Shown: positions 43,715-52,733, counted from the first letter of the stretch. The stretch: DNA of 64,000 nt from Rhodovastum atsumiense (GCF_937425535.1 NZ_OW485601.1:6059501-6123500); one strand, 5' to 3'. Made by a program: numbers and translations. The notes: generated from the letters alone by a model not told the origin.

Positions 43715-44767
43715 TTAATCGCTGGCCAGCTTGAGCGCGGCACGTTGCGCCAGCCGGTCATAGAGGCCGAGATAGTCGCGAGCCATCCGCCACGAGGTCC
43801 AGCGCTGCTCGAAACGCCGGCGCACCGCGGCGCGGTCCAGCGCCTCGACCTGCGCGCAGGCGGCGACGGCCTGGTCGACCGTATCGACAACGAAACCGGT
43901 CAGCCCGTCCTCGACCACCTCGGGCACCGAGCCGCGACGGAAGGCGATCACCGGGCAACCGCAGGCCATGGCCTCGATCATCACCAGGCCGAACGGCTCC
44001 GGCCAGTCGATCGGGAACAGCAACGCCTTCGCGCCGGAGAGAAAATCGGGCTTCTCGGCATCGCCGATCTCGCCGATGAACTCGACGTTGCCGGTCTGCA
44101 GCAGCGGGGCGACCACGTCACGATAGTACTGCGCGTCTTCCTCGCCGATCTTGGCCGCCACCTTCAGCTTCACCCCGGCAGCCTCGGCGATGCGGATCGC
44201 GCTCTCGATGCCCTTCTCCGGGGAGATGCGGCCGAGGAAGGCGAAGTAGTCGCGCTCCCCGACCGGCTGGGGGGTCAGCAGGTGGGCGGGCATGCCGTGC
44301 AGCACGGTGCCGGCCCAGTGCAGGTGCGGCATCGGCCGGCGCTGGCTGTCGGAGATCGAGACCAGCGGCACATCCGGATACAGGTCGTAGATCTCGGGCA
44401 CCCAGTCCTGGTCGAGCCGTCCGTGCAACGTGGTCAGGAACGGCGTGGACTGGCGGCTGAACAGGGCGAAGGGATGGAAATCGATGTGGAAGTGCAGCAC
44501 GTCGAATTCGTGCGCACGGCGGCGCACCATCTCCAGCATGCGCGCATAAGGGGCATTGTTGCGCTCGAAATTCGGCACGAAGCGCGCCGCCCGCTCCCGC
44601 ACCGGAACCAGCTCGGCCGACGTCACGGAGTCGCCGGTGGCAAACAGGGTCACGTCGTGGCCCATGGCCACCAGTTCCTCGGTCAGCCAGTGGACCACCC
44701 GTTCGGTGCCGCCATAGCGCCGGGGAGGAACGGATTCGAACAGCGGCGCGATCTGGGCGATGCGCAT
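43715..44767 (-). CDS. GT4 glycosyltransferase, tandem paralogue 2
   Basis: The 350-residue protein starts MRIAQIAPLFESVPPRRYGG and shares long identical blocks with its neighbour (HRAHEFDVLHFHID-type segment, PFLTTLHGRLD, GERDYFAFLGRISPEKGIE, SGAKALLFPIDWPEPFGLVM). Differences are concentrated around residues 50-80 and 105-155, the acceptor-facing half. This fits duplication followed by divergence of specificity. A gap of 133 bases separates the two genes. An ABC exporter is divergent on its other side. Confidence 0.88.
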   Translation of the reverse strand: MRIAQIAPLFESVPPRRYGGTERVVHWLTEELVAMGHDVTLFATGDSVTSAELVPVRERAARFVPNFERNNAPYARMLEMVRRRAHEFDVLHFHIDFHPFALFSRQSTPFLTTLHGRLDQDWVPEIYDLYPDVPLVSISDSQRRPMPHLHWAGTVLHGMPAHLLTPQPVGERDYFAFLGRISPEKGIESAIRIAEAAGVKLKVAAKIGEEDAQYYRDVVAPLLQTGNVEFIGEIGDAEKPDFLSGAKALLFPIDWPEPFGLVMIEAMACGCPVIAFRRGSVPEVVEDGLTGFVVDTVDQAVAACAQVEALDRAAVRRRFEQRWTSWRMARDYLGLYDRLAQRAALKLASD

Positions 44768-45064
44768 GGATAAGGCGCCCTTTGCGGGAAAGAGGGGACC
44801 GGGGGAACGGTTCGGATCCCCACCGGCATCGTCGTTCTAGGAGGCGAATATGGCGAAATGCCGGCGCCTTCGGGCCGGCGCCGCCTTCTTTTGGTGCGAC
44901 GCCGTCAAAATCACGCCGCAATGCACAGGCATGCTGCCTTTCGAAAGCGGGCAGACCGGACCCGCGGCGGCCGGGGGCACCAGAGGCACCCAGTCGTACC
45001 GGATTCACCAGATTTCGGGGGCCGCGGCTCCGGTGACCGCACCTCAGATGAGAGTCCTGAGACC
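44768..45064. other. Divergent gap before the ABC exporter
   Basis: This 297-base region between the leftward glycosyltransferase and the rightward exporter contains no credible gene. Short open frames in it lack ribosome-binding sites and family resemblance. No palindrome or clear promoter hexamers stand out. Confidence 0.4.
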
Positions 45065-46861
45065 GTGAACAGCACTGAGCACTTGGGGCAGATAACCAAC
45101 TACCGGAAACGCCCCCTCGCCTTCCTCCTGCATTACGTCAGGCGGCACCGGACAGCACATCTTGTGATCCTTGGTTCGGTGTTATTGGCCGTCATCTGCT
45201 CGGTCTGCACCCAGTACGGGCTGAAGGGATTGATCGACGTGATCTCCCAGGGCCCGGCGGCGCAGGGCGTCTGGGCTGCCTTCGCCGTGCTGTGCGGCCT
45301 GATCGCCGCGGACAACATGCTGTGGCGTGTCGGCGGCTGGGTCGCCGCCCGCGCCTTCGTGCGCGTCACCGGCGATGTGCGCAGCGATCTGTTCCTGCAC
45401 CTGGCCGGCCACTCCCCGACCTATTTCTCCGAGCGCCTGCCCGGCACGCTGGCGAGCCGCATCACCGCCACCTCCAACGCCATCTTCCAGACCGAGAACA
45501 CCTCGACCTGGAACGTCATCCCGCCGATCGTCGCGGTCTGCGTCGCGGTGGTGCTGCTGACCACCGTCAACCCGGTGATGGCCGGCGCGGTCATGGCGGT
45601 CAGCCTGGCCATGGCGGCGCTGATCTTCCGCCTCGCCCGCAACGGCACGCCGATCCACCGCGAATTCGCCACCCGCGCCGCCGGCGTCGACGGCGAGCTG
45701 GTCGACATCATCTCCAACATGTCGGTGGTGCGGGCCTTCGGCGCCACCATGCGTGAACACCAGCGCGTCACCGGCGCCATCGGCGAGGAAATGACCGCCC
45801 GCCGGCGCAGCCTGATCTACCTGGAAAAGCTGCGCCTGCTGCACGCCGTGCTCACCGCCTTTATCACCGCCGGCCTGCTCGCCTGGGGCGTGGTGATGTG
45901 GCAGCACGGGCTCGCCACCCCGGGCGACATGGTGCTGATCTGCTCGCTCGGCTTCACCATCCTGCACGGCACCCGCGACCTCGCGGTGGCGCTGGTTGAC
46001 CTGACCCAGCACGTCGCCCGCCTGGGCGAGGCCCTGGACAGCCTGCTGGTCGAACACGACCTGCCCGACCACGCCAACGCCTCCGCCCTGAAGGCCGGCC
46101 CCGGCCACGTGACCTTCGAGAACGTCCACTTCGCCTACCCGAGCCGGCCGGCCGTGCTGAACGACCTGACGCTGGACATCCAGCCGGGCCAGCGGGTCGG
46201 GCTGGTGGGCGCCTCGGGTGCCGGCAAGTCCACCGTGCTGTCGCTGCTGCAGCGCTTCCACGACGTGCAGGGCGGCCGCGTGATGATCGACGGGCAAGAT
46301 ATCAGCCAGGTCACCCAGGCCAGCCTGCGCGACATGATCGCCGTGGTGCCTCAGGATATCTCGTTGTTCCACCGCACCGTGATGGAGAACCTGCGCTACG
46401 CCCGGCCGGACGCGACGGAAGAGGAAGTGCTCAAGGCCACCGAGATCGCCCGCTGCCGCGACTTCATTGAAGCACTGCCCGACGGCTTCAACACCATGGT
46501 CGGCAACCGCGGCGTGAAGCTCTCGGGCGGCCAGCGCCAGCGCCTCGCCATCGCCCGCGCCCTGCTGAAGAACGCGCCGATCCTGCTGCTCGACGAGGCC
46601 ACCTCGGCACTTGATACGGAAAGCGAACAGGCCATCCAGGCGGCCCTCGACACCCTGATGGAAGGCCGCACCGTCATCGCCATCGCCCACCGGCTCTCCA
46701 CCCTGCAGAACTTCGACCGCATCGTGGTGATGAAGGCCGGCCAGGTGATCGACGACGGCACCCCGGAAGGACTGGCCAACCGCCCCGGGCCATACCGCGA
46801 CCTGCTGCGCAAGCAGGCGCCGGTTGCCGAGGAAACCCGGCCGGTGCTCAGGGTGGCGTAA
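45065..46861 (+). CDS. MsbA-type ABC exporter (fused permease and ATPase)
   Basis: From GTG 45065 the product is 598 residues, a typical half-transporter. Six membrane helices fill about residues 30-320. The ATPase follows with Walker A GASGAGKST, signature LSGGQRQR, Walker B ILLLDEATSALD and H-loop IAHRLSTL. Close relatives export lipids, polysaccharide intermediates or drugs; the neighbouring glycosyltransferases make a glycolipid plausible. The product is a homodimer by analogy. It is followed by repeat copy F. Confidence 0.88.
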   Translation: MNSTEHLGQITNYRKRPLAFLLHYVRRHRTAHLVILGSVLLAVICSVCTQYGLKGLIDVISQGPAAQGVWAAFAVLCGLIAADNMLWRVGGWVAARAFVRVTGDVRSDLFLHLAGHSPTYFSERLPGTLASRITATSNAIFQTENTSTWNVIPPIVAVCVAVVLLTTVNPVMAGAVMAVSLAMAALIFRLARNGTPIHREFATRAAGVDGELVDIISNMSVVRAFGATMREHQRVTGAIGEEMTARRRSLIYLEKLRLLHAVLTAFITAGLLAWGVVMWQHGLATPGDMVLICSLGFTILHGTRDLAVALVDLTQHVARLGEALDSLLVEHDLPDHANASALKAGPGHVTFENVHFAYPSRPAVLNDLTLDIQPGQRVGLVGASGAGKSTVLSLLQRFHDVQGGRVMIDGQDISQVTQASLRDMIAVVPQDISLFHRTVMENLRYARPDATEEEVLKATEIARCRDFIEALPDGFNTMVGNRGVKLSGGQRQRLAIARALLKNAPILLLDEATSALDTESEQAIQAALDTLMEGRTVIAIAHRLSTLQNFDRIVVMKAGQVIDDGTPEGLANRPGPYRDLLRKQAPVAEETRPVLRVA

Positions 46862-46867
46862 CCGTTC

Positions 46868-46940
46868 CGGGGCGCTGCCCCGGCCCCGGCAGGAGGCTTT
46901 GCCTCCTGCACCTCCACCAAGGGCGAAGCCCTTGGATCCC
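46868..46940 (-). repeat. Multi-hairpin repeat, copy F
   Basis: In minus-strand orientation it reads GGGATCC, CCAAGGGC-ttc-GCCCTTGG, GCAGGAGGC-aaa-GCCTCCTGC, GGGGC-agc-GCCCC. On the plus strand the arms are 46917-46935, 46889-46909 and 46869-46881. It follows the ABC exporter stop by 6 bases and precedes the P450 gene. Confidence 0.85.
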
Positions 46941-47017
46941 GGCCGGGCAACGAGAGTTGACCGGCCGGTTTGCTATCGTGTTCGCCGTTCCGGCCCGCAC
47001 ACCGCCAGGATGCGGGC

Positions 47018-48466
47018 ATGCAGGAACCGGCAGCCCCATTCGTCCCCGCCGTTCCCTCCCCGCCGGCGCGCGAGCTGCCGGCCTGGGAGGTCTTCCGCTA
47101 CATGCGGCGCACCATCATCCCCACCTGGCCGCGCGCGGCCTACGAGGAGATGGTGCTCCGTCGCCGGCTGTTCGGCATTGACACGCTGATCGTCAACGAG
47201 CCCGGCCTGGTGCGGCACGTGCTCACGACGAACGCCGCAAACTACAAGCGGCCAGTTCGGACACGACGTCCGCTGCGGCCGGCTTTGGGCAACGGCGTGC
47301 TGCTGGCCGATGGAACCGATTGGCGGCGCCAGCGGCGGATGCTGGCGCCCCTATTCACCCCCCAGCATGTCGGCCGCCTGCTGACGCATTTCATGGCAGC
47401 CGGCAATGACCTGTTGCACAGTCTCGGAGACGGATGCTTCAACCTGTCCGACCTGTTGCAAAAGGCGGCAGTGGACGCGATTTGTCGTGCCCTGTTCTCC
47501 CTGTCCGCAGAGGGTGCCAGAGCCACCGGGTTGCCCGGGCTGCTGCAGGAGTTCCTGAAGGGTGTCGGCCGCATCAGAGTCTGGGACGTTCTTGCCCGGA
47601 GTGACGGTGACTTCGCCTGGTTCATGCGGGATCGGTTCGCCTTCGCCGGGCGCTGGCGCCAGGCGGTTGACGCCGTGATCACTGCCCGGCGCGACCTGCC
47701 TCAGGAAGCGGTTGGGCGCGACTTGCTGCAATTGTTGCTGGATGCACGCGATCCTGAAGACGGCAGCAGGCTGACGGAAGAAGAGATCCTGGACCAGGTC
47801 GCGACGTTGCTGGCGGCCGGCTTCGAGACCACCGCGCAAGCGATGTTCTGGACCCTCTATTTGCTTTCCTTCGACCGCGCCGCCCAGGACGGGATCCGTG
47901 CCGAACTGGATGCTTTCCCGCCCGGGCAGGTCAGCGAACTCGCCGATCTGGGACGCTGGCCCGCCTTGCGCCGCGCTTTCCTGGAAGCGTTGCGACTCTA
48001 TCCGACCGTGCCCTTCATTGCCCGGGCGGCATGCGGCCCGGATCGGCTGGGCGACATCGCCATCGACCGCGGCGCGATCGTGTTTGTGTGTCCCTGGACC
48101 ATCCACCGGCATCGCCGGTTCTGGGACGCCCCGGACGCCTTCATCCCGGCCCGCTGGATCGGGCGCGAAGAGCAGACCGGCAATCACTTCCTGCCCTTCG
48201 GCGCGGGGCCACGGATCTGCCTGGGCGCGGCCTTTGCCCAGGCCGAGGCCATGATCCTGCTGGGAACGCTGTTGTCGCACTTCGAGGTATCGTTGGACGA
48301 TGACCGCCCTGTGCTGCCCGAAGCGGTGCTGACGACCAGACCGAGTATCGAGCCCTGGTTTCGCCTGCATCCCCTCGATTCGGGATCCAAGGGCCTTCGG
48401 CCCTTGGTGGAGGTGCAGGAGGCAAAGCCTCCTGCCGGGGTCCGGGGCAGCGCCCCGGCACCCTAG
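47018..48466 (+). CDS. Cytochrome P450 with a repeat-encoded C-terminal tail
   Basis: From ATG 47018 the product is 482 residues. Heme-binding loop FLPFGAGPRICLG carries the axial Cys401. The I-helix oxygen-activation motif is AAGFETT (267-273) and the K-helix ExxR is EALR (323-326). No membrane anchor is present, so it is a soluble bacterial-type P450. It hydroxylates an unknown substrate and needs a ferredoxin/reductase pair, not seen nearby. Residues from about 455 (GSKGLRPLVEV to the end) are translated from repeat copy G and are not part of a normal P450. Confidence 0.9.
   Translation: MQEPAAPFVPAVPSPPARELPAWEVFRYMRRTIIPTWPRAAYEEMVLRRRLFGIDTLIVNEPGLVRHVLTTNAANYKRPVRTRRPLRPALGNGVLLADGTDWRRQRRMLAPLFTPQHVGRLLTHFMAAGNDLLHSLGDGCFNLSDLLQKAAVDAICRALFSLSAEGARATGLPGLLQEFLKGVGRIRVWDVLARSDGDFAWFMRDRFAFAGRWRQAVDAVITARRDLPQEAVGRDLLQLLLDARDPEDGSRLTEEEILDQVATLLAAGFETTAQAMFWTLYLLSFDRAAQDGIRAELDAFPPGQVSELADLGRWPALRRAFLEALRLYPTVPFIARAACGPDRLGDIAIDRGAIVFVCPWTIHRHRRFWDAPDAFIPARWIGREEQTGNHFLPFGAGPRICLGAAFAQAEAMILLGTLLSHFEVSLDDDRPVLPEAVLTTRPSIEPWFRLHPLDSGSKGLRPLVEVQEAKPPAGVRGSAPAP
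48382..48457 (+). repeat. Multi-hairpin repeat, copy G (overlaps the P450 3' end)
   Basis: GGGATCC, CCAAGGGCC-ttc-GGCCCTTGG (48387-48407), GCAGGAGGC-aaa-GCCTCCTGC (48415-48435) and GGGGC-agc-GCCCC (48444-48456) follow in order. The P450 frame reads through it to a TAG at 48464. It sits at the convergent junction with ygjV. Confidence 0.85.
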
Positions 48467-48960
48467 CCGCGCAGCAGGCGGATGATGGTTGTCGTATTGG
48501 CAACCGCAACGAAGGCTTCCAGCACGGTGCCGCCGATCGATCCGCTGACGATATTGTTGACCAGCCAGGCCATGGTGCAGCCAAGCAGGACCAGCCGCAG
48601 CTTCACGCCCTGAAGCAGGAAGACGGCGGCGGTCGCGCTGCATCCGGCGATGATCGGCACCAGCCCGAACGGGCTCTGCAGCACTGGCAGGCCGAGGGCG
48701 AGGTTGAGCGCGATGAACACGCCGGCGAGCCAGGGCGCGCGGAATCGCGCCGCCAGCAGGCTGCGCGCGGCGGAGACGAAGGCGCTGGTGCCGGCGGCCA
48801 TGTTGCCCAGCAGCACGAAATGGAGCGCATACGCAATGTTCTGCGTGCCATTCAGCAGCTTGAGCGAGACATCGCGCTTCTGCAGGAACGCCGCCACGCC
48901 GAGTGCGAGCGCGACATAGCCGACACATTGCGTGGTCGAGAAAGGCTGAAAACCGTCCAT
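48463..48960 (-). CDS. YgjV-family inner-membrane protein
   Basis: The 165-residue protein consists almost entirely of hydrophobic helices (about five: VGYVALALGVAAFLQ, AYALHFVLLGNMAAG, WLAGVFIALNLALGLP, VPIIAGCSATAAVFLL, LVLLGCTMAWLVNNIVSG). The order and spacing match the YgjV family of small inner-membrane proteins whose role is not established. Its stop codon overlaps the P450 stop by 4 bases on the opposite strand. Confidence 0.8.
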   Translation of the reverse strand: MDGFQPFSTTQCVGYVALALGVAAFLQKRDVSLKLLNGTQNIAYALHFVLLGNMAAGTSAFVSAARSLLAARFRAPWLAGVFIALNLALGLPVLQSPFGLVPIIAGCSATAAVFLLQGVKLRLVLLGCTMAWLVNNIVSGSIGGTVLEAFVAVANTTTIIRLLRG

Positions 48961-49322
48961 GGGTGCGTTCTATCATCCAGGGCGGCGCTCCGATGTAACC
49001 GATTTCTCAACCTTCCCTTTCGGGTGTCGCGTGGCCGGAACCGGGTTATCCTCGGTCCGCCCGGCCAAAGTCATGGCCGCATGGCAACGAAGCATTGCGC
49101 CCATGCGACAGCGTCAGATTTAGGCACTCTATAACCCTTACGAATTGTATAAGGTGATTTATCATAAACGCAGGCATTGATCAGCCTAATTGGAAGGCTG
49201 ATCCTTCGCCTCGTCTCCCGGCACGTCGCAGCGTTCCGCAGGAAAGAGCACATCGCATGAGCCGCTTCAGACGTTTCGCCACCGTCCCGATGGGACCGAC
49301 CTAGACCTCCGTGGAGCCCTGC
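48961..49322. other. Intergenic region before the ABC import island
   Basis: This 362-base divergent gap contains a less GC-rich patch around 49115-49175. It has a weak -10-like TATAAC (49130-49135) and an imperfect inverted repeat CCTTACGAATTGTATAAGG (49136-49154). The latter could bind a dimeric regulator of the downstream transport genes. No gene is seen. Confidence 0.45.
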
Positions 49323-50174
49323 ATGAGCGCTGCCGCCCCGCCGCCATTTCCGCCCGATATCTCCGGCTACACGATCGTTCCCGAACGGCACTGGGGCCGC
49401 TGGACCGCGGTGGTGCTGATGCTGGTGCTGCTGGCCCTGCTGGTGCGCGCCTTCGCCCTGGGCCAGATCGAGTGGCCCTATGTGGGCAATTTCCTGACCG
49501 CCCCGGTGATCCTGCAGGGATTGTTCAACACGGTGACGATGTCGGTCGCCGCCATGGCGCTGGGCATCGTGCTCGGGGTCGTCGCCGCGGTGATGCGGAT
49601 GTCGGACAATCCGGTGCTGCAGGGGGTGGCGATCGGCTATTCCTGGCTGTTCCGCGGCACGCCGCTGATCCTGCAATTGCTGCTCTGGTTCAACCTGGCC
49701 CTGATCTTCCCGGTGCTCGGCCTGCCCGGACTGTGGTCGGTGCGCACCGTCGACGTGATCACCCCGGCCATCGCCGCGCTGCTCGGGCTCGGCATCAACC
49801 AGGGGGCCTATACCTCGGAAGTCATCCGGGCCGGCATGCTCTCGGTCGATGCCGGCCAGTACGAGGCGGCCAAGGCGATCGGCATGACCCGGCTGCGGGC
49901 ACTGCGGCGGATCGTCTTCCCGCAGGCCATGCGGGTGATCCTGCCCCCGCTCGGCAACGAGTTCATCAGCATGGTGAAGGCCACGTCCCTGGCCAGCGTG
50001 GTGCAGTACTCGGAACTGCTGCACAACGCCCAGAACGTCTACTACGCCAATTCGCGCGTCATCGAGCTGCTGCTGGTCGCGGGCTTCTGGTACCTGGTGG
50101 TGATCTCGGTGCTGACACCGTTGCAGGCCCTGCTGGAACGCCGCTTCGCCCGCGGCGTGGGAGGCGGGCGATGA
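49323..50174 (+). CDS. Polar amino acid-type ABC transporter permease
   Basis: From ATG 49323 the product is 283 residues. It shows the HisM/GlnP family: [55 protein letters not shown] and the EAA cytoplasmic loop [19 protein letters not shown]. The permease forms the membrane pore with a dimer of the following ATPase. Only one permease gene is present, so it may homodimerise. Its stop overlaps the ATPase start (ATGA). A weak ribosome-binding site (GTGGAG) precedes it. Confidence 0.9.
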   Translation: MSAAAPPPFPPDISGYTIVPERHWGRWTAVVLMLVLLALLVRAFALGQIEWPYVGNFLTAPVILQGLFNTVTMSVAAMALGIVLGVVAAVMRMSDNPVLQGVAIGYSWLFRGTPLILQLLLWFNLALIFPVLGLPGLWSVRTVDVITPAIAALLGLGINQGAYTSEVIRAGMLSVDAGQYEAAKAIGMTRLRALRRIVFPQAMRVILPPLGNEFISMVKATSLASVVQYSELLHNAQNVYYANSRVIELLLVAGFWYLVVISVLTPLQALLERRFARGVGGGR

Positions 50175-50941
50175 GCCGGACACCGCTGGTCTCGATCGTC
50201 GACCTGCATAAGCATTTCGGCACCTTCCATGCCCTGCGCGGGGTATCGCTCGATGTCGCGGAGGGCGAGGTGCTGTGCATCATCGGTGCCTCCGGCTCGG
50301 GCAAGACCACGCTGTTGCGGTGCGTCAACCAACTGGTGGAGCCGGATGCCGGGGCGATCTGGGTGGATGGCGAGCTGGCCGGTTTCCGCATCCGCAACGG
50401 CCGGCTGCACCACCTGGGCGAACGCGAGATCGCGCGGCAGCGTCTCGCGACCGGCATGGTGTTCCAGCGCTTCAACCTGTTTCCGCACATGACCGCGCTG
50501 GAGAACGTCATCGAGGGCCCGGTACAGGTGCAGCGCCGGCCGCGCGCCGACGCGATCCGCGAGGCCCGCGAATTGCTGGCCCGGGTGGGGCTGGCCGACA
50601 AGGCGGGGGCCTATCCCGCCCAGCTCTCCGGCGGCCAGCAGCAGCGCGTCGCCATTGCCCGGGCGCTGGCGATGCGGCCACGGCTGATGCTGTTCGACGA
50701 ACCCACCAGCGCGCTGGATCCGGAACTGGTCGGTGAGGTGCTGACGGCGATGAAGGAACTCGCCGCCTCCGGCATGACCATGATCGTGGTGACGCACGAG
50801 CTGGGCTTCGCCCGCGAGGTGGCGGACCGCGTCGTGTTCATGGACCACGGCAGCATCGTCGAATCCGGTCCGGCGCGGCAGGTGCTCGGCGCCCCCCGTG
50901 AGCCGCGCACCCAGGCCTTTCTCGCCGCCGTCCTGTCCTGA
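50171..50941 (+). CDS. Polar amino acid-type ABC transporter ATPase
   Basis: The 256-residue ATPase has Walker [13 protein letters not shown], a Q-loop in [10 protein letters not shown], signature [10 protein letters not shown], Walker [13 protein letters not shown] and the switch His in VVTHELGFA. It couples ATP hydrolysis to import by the upstream permease. Its position between permease and binding protein is standard for polar amino acid operons (HisP/GlnQ type). Confidence 0.92.
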   Translation: MSRTPLVSIVDLHKHFGTFHALRGVSLDVAEGEVLCIIGASGSGKTTLLRCVNQLVEPDAGAIWVDGELAGFRIRNGRLHHLGEREIARQRLATGMVFQRFNLFPHMTALENVIEGPVQVQRRPRADAIREARELLARVGLADKAGAYPAQLSGGQQQRVAIARALAMRPRLMLFDEPTSALDPELVGEVLTAMKELAASGMTMIVVTHELGFAREVADRVVFMDHGSIVESGPARQVLGAPREPRTQAFLAAVLS

Positions 50942-50956
50942 GGAGCCCCTTCGTTC

Positions 50957-51784
50957 ATGCTCAGATCCCTTCTCCTGGCCTCCCTGCTCGCCACCTCCAC
51001 GCTGGGGGCGGCCGTGGCCGCGGACCTGCCGGCGACGATCCGCGAGCGCGGCACCATCGTGGCCGCGATCGTGCCAAACTATCCGCCGCTCGACCTGCGT
51101 GACCCGGCGACCGGCCAGCTCAGCGGCTTCGACGTCGAACTCGGCAATGCGCTCGCCGCCCGGCTCGGGGTGCGCATGGTCTGGCAGGAAACCAGCTTCG
51201 AGCAGATGCTCTCGGCCGTGCGCACCGGGCGCGTCGACATCGTCCTGTCGGGAATGAGCGACCTGCCCGCCCGCCAGGACAACGCCACCTTCATCGATTA
51301 CCTCCGCTCCGGCTCGCAGTTCTTCACCCAGGCCAGCCGCGCCGCCGAGTTCGCCACGCCGACGGCGCTGTGTGGCAAGTCGGTCGGGGCCAGCCGGCGC
51401 ACCGCCCTGCCCGGCGACGTCACCGCCTTCAGCGATGCGAACTGCGTCGCCAAGGGGCTGCCGCCGATCCGCGTGGTCGGCACCGAGGGATCGGCGGATG
51501 CGCGCACCCAGTTGCGCCAGCAGCGCATCGACGCGGCCATGCAGGGCGGCGAGACCCTGCCCTACATCATGACGCAGGAGCCCAACACCTACGCCCTGGT
51601 CGGCGAACCGGTGCGCTATACGTTGATGGGCATCGCCGTCGCCCGCGAGGCCACCGGATTGCAGGAGGCCCTGGCCGATGGCGTGCGCGCGCTGATGGCC
51701 GACGGCACCTACGCGAAGCTGCTGGCGAAATGGTCGCTGACCCCGAGCGCGATCCCGGACGTCAGCATCAATGGCGGCAAGTGA
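50957..51784 (+). CDS. Family 3 extracellular solute-binding protein
   Basis: The 275-residue protein has a signal peptide ([22 protein letters not shown]) and the SBP_bac_3 fold: [57 protein letters not shown] and GMSDLPARQ. These proteins bind amino acids, opines or related zwitterions in the periplasm and pass them to the permease. The ligand is not fixed by sequence. It lies 15 bases after the ATPase and 7 bases before the hydrolase gene, so one transcript is likely. Confidence 0.9.
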   Translation: MLRSLLLASLLATSTLGAAVAADLPATIRERGTIVAAIVPNYPPLDLRDPATGQLSGFDVELGNALAARLGVRMVWQETSFEQMLSAVRTGRVDIVLSGMSDLPARQDNATFIDYLRSGSQFFTQASRAAEFATPTALCGKSVGASRRTALPGDVTAFSDANCVAKGLPPIRVVGTEGSADARTQLRQQRIDAAMQGGETLPYIMTQEPNTYALVGEPVRYTLMGIAVAREATGLQEALADGVRALMADGTYAKLLAKWSLTPSAIPDVSINGGK

Positions 51785-51791
51785 GGCGGCG

Positions 51792-52664
51792 ATGACCATC
51801 GAACGCGTGCCGCTGCATCCCGCCAACCGGGCACCGCTGGCGCCCGAGTTCCCCTGGCCGGAGGGCCACAAGGCGGCGATGTTCCTCTCGGTCGACGTCG
51901 ATGCCGAGACCGCCTGGACCTGCAAGGACCCGGCCCGGTTCAGCGAACTGGTGACAATGTCCTTCGGCGGCTACGAGGCGCGCGTCGGCGTGCCGAAGCT
52001 GCTGGAACTGCTGCGCCAGGAATCGCTGCGCGCCACCTTCTTCGTCACCGGCTGGTCGGTCGAGGCGCATCCCGCCATGGCCGAGGCGATCCTGCGCGAC
52101 GGCCACGAGATCGCCCATCACGGCTTCCACCACCTGATGCCGCAGCCGGGCGACCCGATGCTGGTCGAGGAGATCGACCGCGGCCTGGAGGTGCTGAAGC
52201 GCCGGCTCGGCGTGGTGCCGGTCGGCTACCGCGCGCCGCTCGGCGAAAGCTGCGAGGAATTGCGGGTGCTGCTGAAGCAGCGCGGCCTGATCTATTCCTC
52301 GTCCTGGCGCGACGACGTGCGGCCCTACCGGCATTTGCTGGATGACGGCACGCCCGGGCTGATCGAGCTGCCGGTGACGATGACCTATGACGACTGGCTC
52401 TATGGCCTGTCGCATCGCTACAGCCCGCGGCCGATGTTCCCGCGCGAACACGTGCTCTCGCTCTGGCAGGACGAGCTGGCGGAAACCCGCGACTGGGGCG
52501 GCATGGTGACCACGGTGCTGCACCCGCAGGTCAGCGGCCGGCCGATGCGGCTGCGGCTGCTGCGGTCGTTCCTGCGGCACACCCGCGAATACGGTGACGT
52601 CTGGATCGCCACCGGCCAGGAGATCGCGGCGCATTTCGCCACCTGCGAGGCAAAGGCGGGCTGA
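51792..52664 (+). CDS. NodB-fold hydrolase of the polysaccharide deacetylase/cyclic-imide hydrolase type
   Basis: From ATG 51792 the product is 290 residues and has no signal peptide. The metal site appears as D37 in SVDVDAE with H110 and H114 in HEIAHHGFHH. YRAP at 146-149 and HPQVSGRPM near 240 match the HpPgdA-like branch of the polysaccharide deacetylase superfamily. That branch contains cytoplasmic cyclic-imide hydrolases and allantoinase-like enzymes as well as peptidoglycan deacetylases. Lack of export plus placement between two ABC importers favours hydrolysis of an imported small molecule. The substrate is inferred only in class. Confidence 0.8.
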   Translation: MTIERVPLHPANRAPLAPEFPWPEGHKAAMFLSVDVDAETAWTCKDPARFSELVTMSFGGYEARVGVPKLLELLRQESLRATFFVTGWSVEAHPAMAEAILRDGHEIAHHGFHHLMPQPGDPMLVEEIDRGLEVLKRRLGVVPVGYRAPLGESCEELRVLLKQRGLIYSSSWRDDVRPYRHLLDDGTPGLIELPVTMTYDDWLYGLSHRYSPRPMFPREHVLSLWQDELAETRDWGGMVTTVLHPQVSGRPMRLRLLRSFLRHTREYGDVWIATGQEIAAHFATCEAKAG

Positions 52665-52679
52665 ATCATTGCTGTCACA

Positions 52680-52709
52680 GGCCCTGCGGGTGTCCCGCCC
52701 GCAGGGGCC
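52680..52709 (+). terminator. Hairpin between the hydrolase and the peptide-type binding protein
   Basis: CCCTGCGGG (52682-52690) and CCCGCAGGG (52698-52706) form a perfect 9-base stem with extra GGC/GCC pairing around one bulged base. ACTTGTTT follows. It is a plausible intrinsic terminator or attenuator splitting the island into two transcripts or two expression levels. Confidence 0.6.
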
Positions 52710-52733
52710 ACTTGTTTGCTGAAGGATCCCGGA

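Noticed and set aside
44850-45068. Short open frame just upstream of the ABC exporter
   Set aside because: It has no ribosome-binding site, no resemblance to known proteins and an overlap with the exporter start. It was treated as non-coding.
11918-48457. Palindromic repeats as a CRISPR array
   Set aside because: Copies are kilobases apart, with no regularly spaced spacers and no cas genes.
11918-48457. Repeats as insertion-sequence ends
   Set aside because: No transposase, no paired terminal repeats bracketing a shared core and no target duplications were seen. A non-autonomous REP-like origin is left open in the findings.
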